DNA of 64,000 nucleotides from Bog-756 sp963777665 (GTDB lineage Bacteria; Actinomycetota; Acidimicrobiia; Acidimicrobiales; RAAP-2): NCBI GenBank assembly GCA_963777665.1, contig CAVZRJ010000003.1, positions 124,001-188,000 on the forward strand, read 5' to 3'. The translations under genes and the position numbers were made by a program. Of this stretch, positions 8,611 to 17,521 are shown one piece after another. The notes below the pieces were generated by a model. That model worked only from the letters and a program-made list of their open reading frames with translations. It did no database searches and was not told the origin of the DNA. The stretch's first letter is position 1. Every line of letters begins with the position of its first letter.

Positions 8611-8907
8611 ATGGGTCTCATAACCCGATTCCAGTGGTCCATTGCGGCTGGTCACGTCCTTCATGCGGGCCCTGCCTTCCTCGACCATCGACCCCAGGAC
8701 GCTTTCGGCCGCCATCGCTACGATCCCGCCGACTTCGGTTGGACCTACGCAGACCTGGAGGCGGAGTTCAAGGCGTACATCGAGCGCTACGGCATCGAGG
8801 CCGCAGGTACCGCGTGGGGGTCCACGGGACGTGTGAGGAGCCCACTGCCGGACAGCCGGGTCGCGGGCTATCACACGGACAGGGTTTTTCGGGCGCCGGG
8901 TTGCTAA
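8611..8907 (+). pseudogene. Remnant of a sulfotransferase-like gene (C-terminal end)
   Basis: In this frame a short block reads GRHRYDPADFGWTYADLE followed by FKAYIERYGIE. It resembles the C-terminal H.Y...DFG......F..Y..RFG signature of actinobacterial sulfotransferase_3-type proteins. Nothing upstream in the frame resembles the PAPS-binding part, and the residues after the block show no family resemblance. I read it as the leftover end of a lost gene. A short genuine hypothetical protein is possible but less likely. Confidence 0.3.
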
Positions 8908-9002
8908 TATGCCCGAAAACAGGAACCGGTTCTACGATTCCACGGGTTGTCCGGGAGAGGACCCAAGTGAGGGTTCGGTCCTGCAGACAGGGGGATGTAG
9001 CT

Positions 9003-10406
9003 ATGAAGAGGATCACCGGCCTGCGGGCGGTAGAGGTCACGGCGCTTACGGTGGCCGGGGCGCTGCTCCTCGCCTCCTGTTCGAGCGGGGGCACTGCGAG
9101 CACCACGAGCACCGCGAGCACGACGACCTCCGCCTCATTCGGGACACTGCCTCCACCCTGCAGCAAGGGCAGCGCCACCGGAGCCACCGACCAGGGGGTC
9201 ACCAACTCCACCATCAACATCGCGTACGGCGACGACCGGGGCTTCGCCGGCCTCCCCGGCCTCGACCAGGAAATGGGCGACGCGGTGAAGGCCATGATCG
9301 CCTGGTGCAACGCCCAGGGGGGTATCAACGGGCGCAAGATCGTCGGTGACTACTACGACGCCGCCGTCACCAACGTCGGAAGCGTGATGACCCAGGCCTG
9401 CAAGACCGACTTCATGCTGGTCGGCGAGGGCTTCGCGCTCGACGGCCTGGCGGAGCAGACCCGCCTCGGCTGCAACCTGGTCGCAGTGCCCGGCTTCAGC
9501 GTCGCCTCGGTCTTTGCCAACGCCTACGAGATGTACCAGGCGTCGCCGAACCCGGCAAACTACAGCCCGGTTTCGTCGGCCTACCAGGCCCAGACGCTCT
9601 TCGGCAGCAAGACCCAGAAGGCGGGCGTGTACGACTCCACCCTCTCCACCGAGGAACAATCGACGGCCAAGGCCGTGCAGGCCTACACCGAGACCGGCTG
9701 GAAGTTCATCCCGAACTGCTCGGTCAACGTCAACTACAACGGCGAGGCCAACTACACGCCGTTCGTGCAGAAGCTCCAGAGCTGCGGGGCCCAGATTCTC
9801 TTCAACAACGCCACCCCGGGGCCGACCCTCTACGGCGCCCTCGAATCGGAGAACCAGCTCGGCTACAACCCGATCTGGGTGATGGACTCCGGCGCCTATA
9901 CGGAGGGCTTCGCGCAGTGGAACACCGCCGGGCTGGGCAACAACGTCTACGTCCGTATCTCCTACGAGCCACTCGAAGCGGCCAAGGTCGTCCCGGCCGT
10001 CGCCCAGTACCTCTCCATCTTGAAGCAGTACGGCGGCCTCACGTCACAGCTGGGGGAGCAGGCCACGTCCTCGTTCCTCTTGTGGGCAACGGAGGCCAAG
10101 GCGTGCGGCTCGACCCTGACCCGCCAGTGCATGGTCAACCATCTCGCCAAGGTCACGTCGTGGACGGGCGGAGGGCTGAACGCTTCGGGGAACCCCGCCA
10201 AGAACCTCCCGCCGAATTGTGGGCTCCTGATGAAGCTCGACGGTACCAAGTGGGTCCAGGCCTACCCGACGACGCTCGGGACCTTCGGCTGCTCGCCGAA
10301 GTACGTGGTCGCGAACTCCGGGGCGTCCATCATCGGGACCCCCCTCAACGCCGAAGGCTACGCGACCCAGTACGCGACCTCTACGGTCATCAAGCCCCAG
10401 GGGTGA
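9003..10406 (+). CDS. ABC transporter substrate-binding lipoprotein (branched-chain amino-acid/LivK type)
   Basis: This 467-residue exported protein starts at ATG 9003, preceded by a GGGGGA ribosome-binding site. It has a lipobox (LLLASC), a Ser/Thr-rich linker, and a type I periplasmic-binding fold: TINIAYGDDRGF start, AMIAWCNAQGGINGRKI, then a second lobe with GVYDSTLSTEEQS. It shows the HAAT-family layout but low similarity in the ligand loops, so the ligand is not predictable. Six or more cysteines in the mature part suggest disulfides. It heads a four-gene importer operon with the fused permease 59 bases downstream. Confidence 0.9.
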   Translation: MKRITGLRAVEVTALTVAGALLLASCSSGGTASTTSTASTTTSASFGTLPPPCSKGSATGATDQGVTNSTINIAYGDDRGFAGLPGLDQEMGDAVKAMIAWCNAQGGINGRKIVGDYYDAAVTNVGSVMTQACKTDFMLVGEGFALDGLAEQTRLGCNLVAVPGFSVASVFANAYEMYQASPNPANYSPVSSAYQAQTLFGSKTQKAGVYDSTLSTEEQSTAKAVQAYTETGWKFIPNCSVNVNYNGEANYTPFVQKLQSCGAQILFNNATPGPTLYGALESENQLGYNPIWVMDSGAYTEGFAQWNTAGLGNNVYVRISYEPLEAAKVVPAVAQYLSILKQYGGLTSQLGEQATSSFLLWATEAKACGSTLTRQCMVNHLAKVTSWTGGGLNASGNPAKNLPPNCGLLMKLDGTKWVQAYPTTLGTFGCSPKYVVANSGASIIGTPLNAEGYATQYATSTVIKPQG

Positions 10407-10465
10407 GCACCCAGCGCGTCGGCTCGCCCGAAGTGTGACCTGAGCGGGCGACCGGAGCAACGGCC

Positions 10466-12679
10466 ATGCACCTGTTCCTCGAGTACACGATCCTCGGCCT
10501 GGTCACCGGCGCGGTCTACGGGATCGCCGCGTCGGGACTCGTCCTCACGTATACGACCTCGGGCATCTTCAACTTCGCGCAGGGTGCCATGGCCATGCTG
10601 GCCGCGTTCACCTACTGGCAGCTGCGCTTCGGCTGGAACTGGCCGGCTCCGCTCGCGCTCTTCGCCGTGATCGCGGTGCTGGCGCCGCTGCTGGGCATGG
10701 TCCTCTACATCGGCATCATGCGGGGTCTGCGGGAGACGGCGGATGTGACCAAGATCGTGGTCACCATCGGCATCACGCTGGGGTTGATCGCGCTGGCCCA
10801 GTGGATCTGGAATCCCGGCGTGCCCCGCACCGAAGACCTGTTCTTCGGCAACGCGGCAAAATTCAAGTTCCTCGGGGTCTACGTGACGGATCACGAGGCG
10901 ATCGCCCTCGGCTGCGGGGTGCTGATCGCTATCGGCATCCGCATGCTGTTCAGCAGCACCCGCACCGGGGTGGCCATGCGGGCGGTCGTCGACAACCCGG
11001 CGCTCCTTCAGCTCAACGGCGGGCGGCCCGAACGGCTGGCCGCCTTCTCATGGGCACTCGGAGGCGCGCTGGCCGCCGTGGCCGGCATCCTCATCACCCC
11101 CATCAGCGGCGGCACGCTCGACGTCCACGTGCTGACCCTGCTCGTGCTCGACTCGATCGCCGCCGCCATGTTCGGTCGGCTCCGCAGCATCTGGCGGACC
11201 TTCATCGGCGCTCTCGTCCTCGGCCTTGCGACGACGTACGTGCTGGGCTACTTCCCGAGCTCGTGGTCCTGGGCCTCGAACTTCCGCATCGCTCTGCCCA
11301 TGATCGTGCTCTTCGTCGTCCTGTTGGTGCTGCCACAGGATCGGCTGCGGGGTGCCGTGCTGCTGCGCACGCGGGAGCGGTTCACTGTCCCCACCATGAA
11401 GTCGGCGGTGACCTGGGGCGGCATTCTGCTGCTCGTCGTCCTGGCCATGGAGCAGGTCATGGGCACCAACGACATGGGGGCCCTCACGGTCGGCATCACC
11501 TACGCCATCATCGCCCTGTCGCTCACCCTTCTCACCGGCTATGCCGGGGAGATCAACCTGGCGCCGGTCTCCTTCGGGGCCATCGCCACCATCATCGTGT
11601 TCCACCTCGGTCTCTCGGGCACCGGGCTGACCCAGCGCATCACGCTCTGGGGCCTGCTGCTCGGGGTGGCGGTGACCGCCCTCGTCGGCGGGCTCATCGC
11701 CCTGCCCGCTCTGCGCCTGCGCGGCCTCTACCTCGCCCTGGCCACCCTCGCCTTCGGCGTCTTCGTCTCCGACATGATCCTCGCCGACATCGCGCCACAC
11801 ATCCTGCCCGTCTTCCACCAGCACTTCTCGATTTTCCCCAACGGCGCGCTCCAGATCCCCCCGCCCAAGCTCGGGCCGATCGACCTCAGTTCGACGAAGA
11901 CGTTCCTCACCACCTCGGTCTGCATCTTCGTCCTCGTCGGCATCGGTCTCGTGGCTCTGCGCCGCAGCAGTTACGGGCGGCGCCTCACGGCCATGAAGGA
12001 CAGTCCGGCGGCTGCGGCCACCCTGGGTCAGAACCTGGTCAAACTCAAGCTGTCCGTCTTCATGCTCTCGGCGGCCATCGCCGGCATCGGCGGGGTGCTG
12101 CTCTCCGCTGCCTCGGTCAGCGTCACCTCCAACAGCTACATCATCTTCATCAGCCTGGCCCTCGTGATGCTGACCGTCGTGGGCGGCATCGGCAACATCG
12201 CCGGCGCCCTCATGGGTGGGGTCCTGGCCGGGACGGCGTTCACGGCCCTCACCAGTACGTTCACGAACTTGAGCACGGACCGCGGCGGGGGGGGGTTCTG
12301 GAACGTCTTGACCAACCTGTCCCTGGTGGCCCCGGCCCTCATCGGCGTCAGCCTGGGTCGCAACCCCAGCGGCGCGGTGCCCCAGATCGTGGCCAGCTAC
12401 CGACCACTGTGGCGGGTCAAGGGGGTGCTCGCGCTCGGGGTGACCGCCGAAGTCGTGGCCTACCTCCTCGTCTTGACCAAGGTCATGGGCAACTGGTGGC
12501 TGGTGCTGGCCACGGTGGTCATCGCCCTCGCCACGCCGGCGATCGGCCGGGCGGTGCGGCCCGATGTCTTTCGTGCCGTTCCCGATCCCACCCCGGCTCC
12601 CCGGGACCGACCGGCAACGGTAGCGGTGACGGTCGACGGCGTGATTGCGGTGGAGGGCGTGGCCGATGCCCGCTCTTGA
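10466..12679 (+). CDS. Fused LivH-LivM permease of a branched-chain-type ABC importer
   Basis: This 737-residue polytopic membrane protein is made of two permeases in one chain. Residues about 1-300 match LivH (GLVTGAVYGIAASGLVLTYTTSGIFNFAQGA; QLNGGRPERLAAFSWALGGALAA). Residues about 310-640 match LivM (LLTGYAGEINLAPVSFGAIA; LRLRGLYLALATLAFG; RRLTAMKDSPAAAATLGQN). Two more hydrophobic stretches and a polar tail follow. The two halves usually come from separate genes and form a heterodimer. Fusion fixes their ratio. It overlaps the livG start by 14 bases, indicating translational coupling. Confidence 0.92.
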   Translation: MHLFLEYTILGLVTGAVYGIAASGLVLTYTTSGIFNFAQGAMAMLAAFTYWQLRFGWNWPAPLALFAVIAVLAPLLGMVLYIGIMRGLRETADVTKIVVTIGITLGLIALAQWIWNPGVPRTEDLFFGNAAKFKFLGVYVTDHEAIALGCGVLIAIGIRMLFSSTRTGVAMRAVVDNPALLQLNGGRPERLAAFSWALGGALAAVAGILITPISGGTLDVHVLTLLVLDSIAAAMFGRLRSIWRTFIGALVLGLATTYVLGYFPSSWSWASNFRIALPMIVLFVVLLVLPQDRLRGAVLLRTRERFTVPTMKSAVTWGGILLLVVLAMEQVMGTNDMGALTVGITYAIIALSLTLLTGYAGEINLAPVSFGAIATIIVFHLGLSGTGLTQRITLWGLLLGVAVTALVGGLIALPALRLRGLYLALATLAFGVFVSDMILADIAPHILPVFHQHFSIFPNGALQIPPPKLGPIDLSSTKTFLTTSVCIFVLVGIGLVALRRSSYGRRLTAMKDSPAAAATLGQNLVKLKLSVFMLSAAIAGIGGVLLSAASVSVTSNSYIIFISLALVMLTVVGGIGNIAGALMGGVLAGTAFTALTSTFTNLSTDRGGGGFWNVLTNLSLVAPALIGVSLGRNPSGAVPQIVASYRPLWRVKGVLALGVTAEVVAYLLVLTKVMGNWWLVLATVVIALATPAIGRAVRPDVFRAVPDPTPAPRDRPATVAVTVDGVIAVEGVADARS

Positions 12680-13394
12680 GGTCGAGGGTGTGTGCATGGC
12701 CTTCGGGGGCGCCCAGGTGTTGGTCGACGTGTCCCTTTCGGTGACCGCCGGTGGGGTGACCGGCCTCATCGGACCCAACGGGGCCGGCAAGACCACCCTG
12801 TTCAACGTGGTCAGCGGGCTGCTGGAGCCCAAGTCCGGGCGGGTGATGATCGAGGGGCACGACGTCACCAGAGCCGGGCCGGCCGCCCGGGCCCGCCGGG
12901 GCCTGTCCCGCACCTACCAGCGGCTCGAGCTCTTCACCTCGCTGACGGTGCGGGACAACATCCGGGTCGCCGGTGAGATCCGCAACACGTGGGGGCGGCG
13001 GGCCCGGATCGATGTGGCCGCCGAGACCGAGCGGGCCATCGAGCTCGTGGGTCTGGGCGACGTGGCCGAGCGTGAGGTGAGCGAGCTGCCGACGGCCCGG
13101 GCCCGGGTGGTGGAGGTGGCGCGGGCCCTCATGACCCAGCCCAGGGTGCTCCTGCTCGACGAACCTGCCTCGGGACAGACCGAAGAGGAGACGTTGGCGT
13201 TCGGGCGGCTCCTCCGCCAGCTGGTCGACGATCGGGACCTGGCCATCTGCCTCGTCGAGCACGACGTCGGCCTGGTGATGGACACCTGCGAACTGATCCA
13301 CGTCCTCGACTACGGCGAGATCATCGCCAGTGGACCGCCCGAGCAGGTCAAGAGCGATCCGGCCGTCGTCAACGCCTACCTGGGTGCGCCGTGA
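12666..13394 (+). CDS. LivG-type ABC ATPase with a divergent signature motif
   Basis: ATG 12666, inside the end of the permease gene, gives 242 residues. Walker A (GPNGAGKTT), Q-loop region, Walker B (RVLLLDEPASG) and H-loop (LVEHD) are intact. The ABC signature, usually L.YG(Q/L) in LivG proteins, reads ELPTARAR: the key glycine is Ala and the following Gln is Arg. The D-loop Leu-Asn is Gln-Thr (ASGQTEEE). One of the two ATP sites formed with LivF would therefore be non-canonical. It energises uptake together with the LivF protein, whose gene overlaps by four bases. Confidence 0.9.
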   Translation: MPALEVEGVCMAFGGAQVLVDVSLSVTAGGVTGLIGPNGAGKTTLFNVVSGLLEPKSGRVMIEGHDVTRAGPAARARRGLSRTYQRLELFTSLTVRDNIRVAGEIRNTWGRRARIDVAAETERAIELVGLGDVAEREVSELPTARARVVEVARALMTQPRVLLLDEPASGQTEEETLAFGRLLRQLVDDRDLAICLVEHDVGLVMDTCELIHVLDYGEIIASGPPEQVKSDPAVVNAYLGAP

Positions 13395-14092
13395 GCGAGC
13401 CCATCTTCGAGCTGCGTGACATCCGGGCCGGCTACGGGCCGATCGAGGTCGTGCACGGGGTGAGCCTCGAGGTCTCAGCCGGGTCGGTGGTCGCCCTCCT
13501 CGGGCCCAACGGCGGCGGCAAGACCACCCTGCTCAACGTGTGCGCCGGCACCCTTGCCCCGAGCAGCGGCGAGGTCCGCTTCGATGACAGTGCGGTGACC
13601 GGCGTCTCCGCAGACGGCAGGGCGCGGCGGGGGATCTGCACGGTGCCCGAAGGCCGGGGGATCTTCCCGAACCTCAGCGTCCGGGAGAACCTCCTCATGG
13701 CCACCCAGGTCGGGGTGCCGATGGACCGCATCGAGGACGTCACCTTCGCCCAGTTCCCGCAGCTCAGCTCCCGGCGCAAGCAGTTGGCCGGCACGCTCTC
13801 GGGAGGGGAGCAACAGATGCTCGCCCTGGCACGGGCCTTCGCGACCGATCCGAAGCTCCTCCTGCTCGACGAGCTCTCCCTGGGGCTGGCTCCGATCGTG
13901 GTGGGCCAGCTGTACGACAAGGTCCGCGAGCTGGCGTCGGGGGGCTTGTCGATCCTGTTGGTGGAGCAGTTCGCCCGTACCGCCCTGCCGATCGCCGACG
14001 TGGCGGGCGTGATGCTGCAGGGAATCATCGCCCACCAGGGCTCCCCGGCGGAGATGGAGGAGGCCCTGTCGGCCAGCTACCTGGGCGGATGA
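13391..14092 (+). CDS. LivF-type ABC ATPase
   Basis: This 233-residue ATPase starts at GTG 13391, overlapping the livG stop (GTGA). Walker A GPNGGGKTT, the canonical signature LSGGEQQMLALARA, Walker B LLLLDELSLGLAP and the H-loop VEQF are all present, so this subunit keeps a normal signature motif. It ends the operon and abuts, without spacer, the stop of the convergent MDR gene. It is expected to pair with LivG on the cytoplasmic face of the fused permease. Confidence 0.93.
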   Translation: MSEPIFELRDIRAGYGPIEVVHGVSLEVSAGSVVALLGPNGGGKTTLLNVCAGTLAPSSGEVRFDDSAVTGVSADGRARRGICTVPEGRGIFPNLSVRENLLMATQVGVPMDRIEDVTFAQFPQLSSRRKQLAGTLSGGEQQMLALARAFATDPKLLLLDELSLGLAPIVVGQLYDKVRELASGGLSILLVEQFARTALPIADVAGVMLQGIIAHQGSPAEMEEALSASYLGG

Positions 14093-15148
14093 CTACGGCG
14101 TGCCGCCGTCCTGGGGAGTGCGCACCACGATGCGGCCGATCGTCGCCCGCTGTTCGAGGTCCTCGAGTGCGGTGGGGACCTCCGCGAACTCGATCTGCCG
14201 GCCGATCACCGGGCGGATCGTTCCGGCCCGGGTGAGGTGCAGGATGCGGTTCCAGATGTCGATGCCCTGGGCGGTGGACACGAAGTTCATGCCGAACGGA
14301 CGGGCCGGCCGCGGCGAGTCGACGTAGGCAAAGCAGATTCCCACCAGGTCGAAGTTCCCGTAGATGCTGGGCTGGATGGGGAGGGGACGCACTTCGTCTT
14401 CGATCCCGGAGGCGAACCCGATGATGAGGTGACGGCCGTTGAACGCCATGGCCCGGAAGGTGTCCGTCGTCACCGCGCCACCCACGGTGTCGAACGCCAC
14501 GTCCACTCCACGCCCGTTGGTGACGTCGTCGACGAAGGCGACGAAGTCGCCGCTGCGGTAGTTCACGGCGTAGTCGGCGCCCAGCGACAGGCAGAATTCG
14601 ACCTTCTCGTCGGTGCCCGCGGTGGCGATCACCGTGGCCCCAAAGGCCTTGGCCAGCTGGACGGCGGCCGACCCGACACCACCTGCGGCGGCGTGGACGA
14701 TGACGACGTCACCGGGGCATACCCGTCCCCGGACGCGCAGGGCGAGGTAGCTCACCTGGTAGGGGAAGTACATGGCCATCGCCTCGGCCGTGCTCAGCCA
14801 CGTGGGGATCTGCTGGGTCGTGGCGCCGTCGAGCAGGGCCACAGACGCGTACCCACCCTGCACGCCCGCGGTCGTACCGACGACGCGTCGGCCGAGCAGG
14901 GCCTCACACCCCTGCCCGACGGCCTCGACCGTGCCCGCGGCGGCCATGCCGATGACGAAGGGGGGGTCGAACTTCAACAACCCGTAGCGACCCCGGATGG
15001 TGTCGATGTCGTTGAAGTCGAGGCAGAACGCCTCCGCGGCGATACGCACCTGATTGACGCCCGGCTCACCGACCTCCACCGTCTGGATCTCGAGCGCGTC
15101 GGTGGGCGCACCCAGACGGGTGACGATCCACGCCGCTGCCGTCGTCAT
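14093..15148 (-). CDS. MDR-superfamily oxidoreductase (paralogue of the 7241-8272 gene)
   Basis: This 351-residue quinone-oxidoreductase-like MDR protein starts at ATG 15148, overlapping the P450 stop in an ATGA. The N-terminal half carries AAEAFCLDFNDIDTIRGRY. The Rossmann turn is HAAAGGVGSAAVQLA, and a FASGIEDE loop matches the paralogue 6 kb away. No structural zinc cysteine cluster is seen. Coupling to a P450 suggests it reduces or oxidises a product of the P450 reaction, but substrate and direction are unknown. Its stop meets the livF stop head-on with no spacer. Confidence 0.86.
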   Translation of the reverse strand: MTTAAAWIVTRLGAPTDALEIQTVEVGEPGVNQVRIAAEAFCLDFNDIDTIRGRYGLLKFDPPFVIGMAAAGTVEAVGQGCEALLGRRVVGTTAGVQGGYASVALLDGATTQQIPTWLSTAEAMAMYFPYQVSYLALRVRGRVCPGDVVIVHAAAGGVGSAAVQLAKAFGATVIATAGTDEKVEFCLSLGADYAVNYRSGDFVAFVDDVTNGRGVDVAFDTVGGAVTTDTFRAMAFNGRHLIIGFASGIEDEVRPLPIQPSIYGNFDLVGICFAYVDSPRPARPFGMNFVSTAQGIDIWNRILHLTRAGTIRPVIGRQIEFAEVPTALEDLEQRATIGRIVVRTPQDGGTP

Positions 15149-16371
15149 CGGGAGATCCCGTAATCGACCGGCAGGTGTTTGATGCCGTTGAGCCACGAGG
15201 AACGCAGGCGCGACGGTCGGCCCGTCAACTTCATATCGGTCAGCTCGTTGGCGATCACGTCGAACATCACCCTCAGCTCGAGTCGGGAGAGGTTGGCCCC
15301 GATGCAGAAGTGGGGGCCGCCGGCGCCGAAGGTGACGTGGGGGTTCGGGGCGCGGCCGATGTCGAAGCGCTCCGGATCGTCGAACGCCTCCTCGTCGAAG
15401 TTTGCCGAGGCGAAGTAGAGGGCCACTCGCTCGCCCTGACGCACGAGCTGGCCGGCGACTTCGACGTCCTCGGTGGCCGTGCGCTGGAGAACCACGGCGG
15501 GCGAGGCCCAGCGCAGGATCTCGTCGACCGCGGTGACGGGACGCTCTGACCGCCACCGTTCCCACTGGTCCGGATTCTCCAGAAAGGCCAACGTGCCGTG
15601 GGTGATCGCCTGCCGGGTGGTCTCGTTGCCTGCGACCGCGAGGATCATGAAGAAGAAGGCAAACTCCTCGCTGCTCAGGAACTGGCCGTCGGCGTCGGGT
15701 TGGACGAGCCGGCTGGTGACATCCCCGAGGTCATGCTCGACCCGGACCTCGGCCAGGGAGTGGGCGTAGGCGAACATCTCGACGACGCCCGAGAGGTCGG
15801 TGGTGGCGTACTCGGGGTCTTCGCTGCCCGCCATCTGGTCGCTCCAGTGGAAGAGCCGCTGGCGATCGGAGTCGGGGATGCCCATGAGGCCGGCGATGGC
15901 CTGCAACGGCAGATGACGGGCGATGTCGATCACGAAGTCGCCCGTGCCCTCGCGCTTGGCCGTCCAGATGATCCGTTGAGCTCGTTCGCGCAGATCGTCC
16001 TCGAGGCCTGCCAGGGCGCGAGGCGTGAAGCAGCGGTTTCCCACCCGTCGTACCCGGGTATGGCGGGGTTGGTCCATGCACAGCAGGAGGTTCTTTGTGG
16101 ATTCGCCCGTGGGGTCGGACTCGTCGAGCCGGCGGACGAAGGCGGAATTGGTCTCCACCGACCACCCCGGATTCCGGTTGACCGCCGTCACGTCAGCATG
16201 ACGGGTGACCGCCCAGAACCCGCCGTCGCCGTAGGCGCCGGAGGCGCTTTGGGGGTTCCACCGGACCGGTTGGTTCCGGCGCAGCCAGGCGAATTCGTCA
16301 AGGGGCAGGTGATCCGCCAGCAGGTCGGGATCGCTCAGATCCAATCGATCGTCGACAGGCGTCAAGGACAC
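15145..16371 (-). CDS. Cytochrome P450 monooxygenase
   Basis: GTG 16371 starts a 408-residue soluble bacterial P450. Hallmarks are the I-helix oxygen-activation motif AGNETTR, the K-helix ExxR (EILRW), and the heme loop FGAGGPHFCIGANLSRLE with its thiolate cysteine. The overall length and AGNETTR motif resemble the actinobacterial steroid/alkyl hydroxylase group (CYP125/142-like), though I would not assign a family number. Ferredoxin and reductase partners are not encoded in the window. It forms an operon with the downstream MDR gene and diverges from a TetR gene 63 bases away, its probable regulator. Confidence 0.95.
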   Translation of the reverse strand: MSLTPVDDRLDLSDPDLLADHLPLDEFAWLRRNQPVRWNPQSASGAYGDGGFWAVTRHADVTAVNRNPGWSVETNSAFVRRLDESDPTGESTKNLLLCMDQPRHTRVRRVGNRCFTPRALAGLEDDLRERAQRIIWTAKREGTGDFVIDIARHLPLQAIAGLMGIPDSDRQRLFHWSDQMAGSEDPEYATTDLSGVVEMFAYAHSLAEVRVEHDLGDVTSRLVQPDADGQFLSSEEFAFFFMILAVAGNETTRQAITHGTLAFLENPDQWERWRSERPVTAVDEILRWASPAVVLQRTATEDVEVAGQLVRQGERVALYFASANFDEEAFDDPERFDIGRAPNPHVTFGAGGPHFCIGANLSRLELRVMFDVIANELTDMKLTGRPSRLRSSWLNGIKHLPVDYGISR

Positions 16372-16434
16372 GACGGCAGACCTCCCTGGCTGGCACCACT
16401 TGGTAGCAGGGACCGTAGGCTTTGAAACCGGACA

Positions 16435-17100
16435 GTGTCAACTAGGGTGGGCGACGTGCAATACCAGGTGACGATGCCCTTCAAGGGGATCAGCGCGGAT
16501 GACCGGCGCATCGACCGGCGCAACCGCGTGGTCGAGGCCGCCTACGAGATCAGCGGAACCGAGGGCGCCGCTGCTCTCGGCGTCGGCCGGGTGTGTCTCG
16601 CCGCCGGGCTCACCAAGAGGTACTTCTACGAGAGCTTCGCCTCTCTCGCCGAGCTTCAGAGCGCGGTGGTCGACCATGCCATCGCTGTGATGTCGGAGCG
16701 TGTCGATCCGTTCCGGCCCTCAGTTCCCAGCGGGCCACCACAACGGTGGCTTGCTGCGTTCGTCGGCGCGCTGGTGGATGACCACTGCCTTGCGCGGGTG
16801 CTACTTGCCGAGACCCACGGCGGCGCGCTCAGCCCCTTTCGATACCAGATCATCGATGTCGCCGTGGCGGGGATGGCGCCTCCCGGCTCCGACCCCCAGG
16901 AGGACTTTCGTGCCCGCCTCGTCGCCTACGCGCAGATCGGCACCCTGAGCGAGCTCTGCCTGGCCTGGCATGAGGGGCAGCTGGTGATGGAGAGAGCGGT
17001 CCTGGTCGACGTGCTGGCCGACCTGTTCGTCCGCATGGACGACATCGAAGTACGGACGTTGGATCGAGTCCCAGATCTCGGCTCTCCCAGCCTCGGATAA
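16435..17100 (+). CDS. TetR-family transcriptional regulator
   Basis: This 221-residue regulator starts at GTG 16435; GTG 16456 is an alternative. The N-terminal helix-turn-helix is clear: RVVEAAYEISGTEG, then VGRVCLAAGLTKRYFYESFAS. The C-terminal part is helical and ligand-binding by analogy. It is transcribed divergently from the P450 operon across about 60 bases. That stretch includes the odd palindrome GACAGTGTC (16431-16439) overlapping the proposed start. Autorepression and control of the P450 genes are likely but inferred. Confidence 0.88.
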   Translation: MSTRVGDVQYQVTMPFKGISADDRRIDRRNRVVEAAYEISGTEGAAALGVGRVCLAAGLTKRYFYESFASLAELQSAVVDHAIAVMSERVDPFRPSVPSGPPQRWLAAFVGALVDDHCLARVLLAETHGGALSPFRYQIIDVAVAGMAPPGSDPQEDFRARLVAYAQIGTLSELCLAWHEGQLVMERAVLVDVLADLFVRMDDIEVRTLDRVPDLGSPSLG

Positions 17101-17110
17101 CCGCCTCTCC

Positions 17111-17521
17111 TCAGGATGCCGGCCTCGTGAAGTCGACGTGCAGGCGGGTCAGTGTCGAGGACTTGATCTTCCACTCGCCCGCTACCTGCTCATACGTCTC
17201 GTGGTAGTGCCCGTAGCCCTGCATACGGGTACCGTCTGGCCAGACGATGGTGTCCTGGAGCGCCCAGATGCCCTTGGCGGTCGAGGACGAGGAGATCTCG
17301 ATCTCCGGCATGTGCCCGTGGTGGACGGTGATGGTCTCCTGCAGGGTCGGCTGCAGGAAGGCAAGGAACTCATCGGCGCCGGCGACGATGCCGCCGCCCG
17401 CGGCGGTCGTGTCCATGATGACGTCGTCGGTGAAGACCTGTCGCATGCCCGACCAGTCCTTGGTGTCCATCGTCCGGAAATAACGGGCCTTCAGCTGCTT
17501 GATCGCTTCGATGTCGTCCAT
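17111..17521 (-). CDS. SnoaL-like / NTF2-fold protein
   Basis: This 136-residue protein has the compact SnoaL_4 pattern: IKQLKARYFRTMDTKDW, FTDDVIMDT, VHHGHMPEIEI, and a C-terminal strand set EWKIKSSTLTRLHVDF. Family members are small cone-shaped enzymes (isomerases, dehydratases, cyclases) or binding proteins with a conserved His/Asp pocket, seen here as the VHHGH and FTDD residues. It converges on the TetR gene ten bases away and may belong to the same oxidation module. The substrate is unknown. Confidence 0.82.
   Translation of the reverse strand: MDDIEAIKQLKARYFRTMDTKDWSGMRQVFTDDVIMDTTAAGGGIVAGADEFLAFLQPTLQETITVHHGHMPEIEISSSSTAKGIWALQDTIVWPDGTRMQGYGHYHETYEQVAGEWKIKSSTLTRLHVDFTRPAS

Noticed and set aside
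11048..12913. Long minus-strand open frame opposite the fused permease and LivG
   Set aside because: High GC makes antisense frames stay open. Its translation is rich in Gly, Asp, His and Arg without motifs, while the plus strand encodes clear LivHM/LivG.
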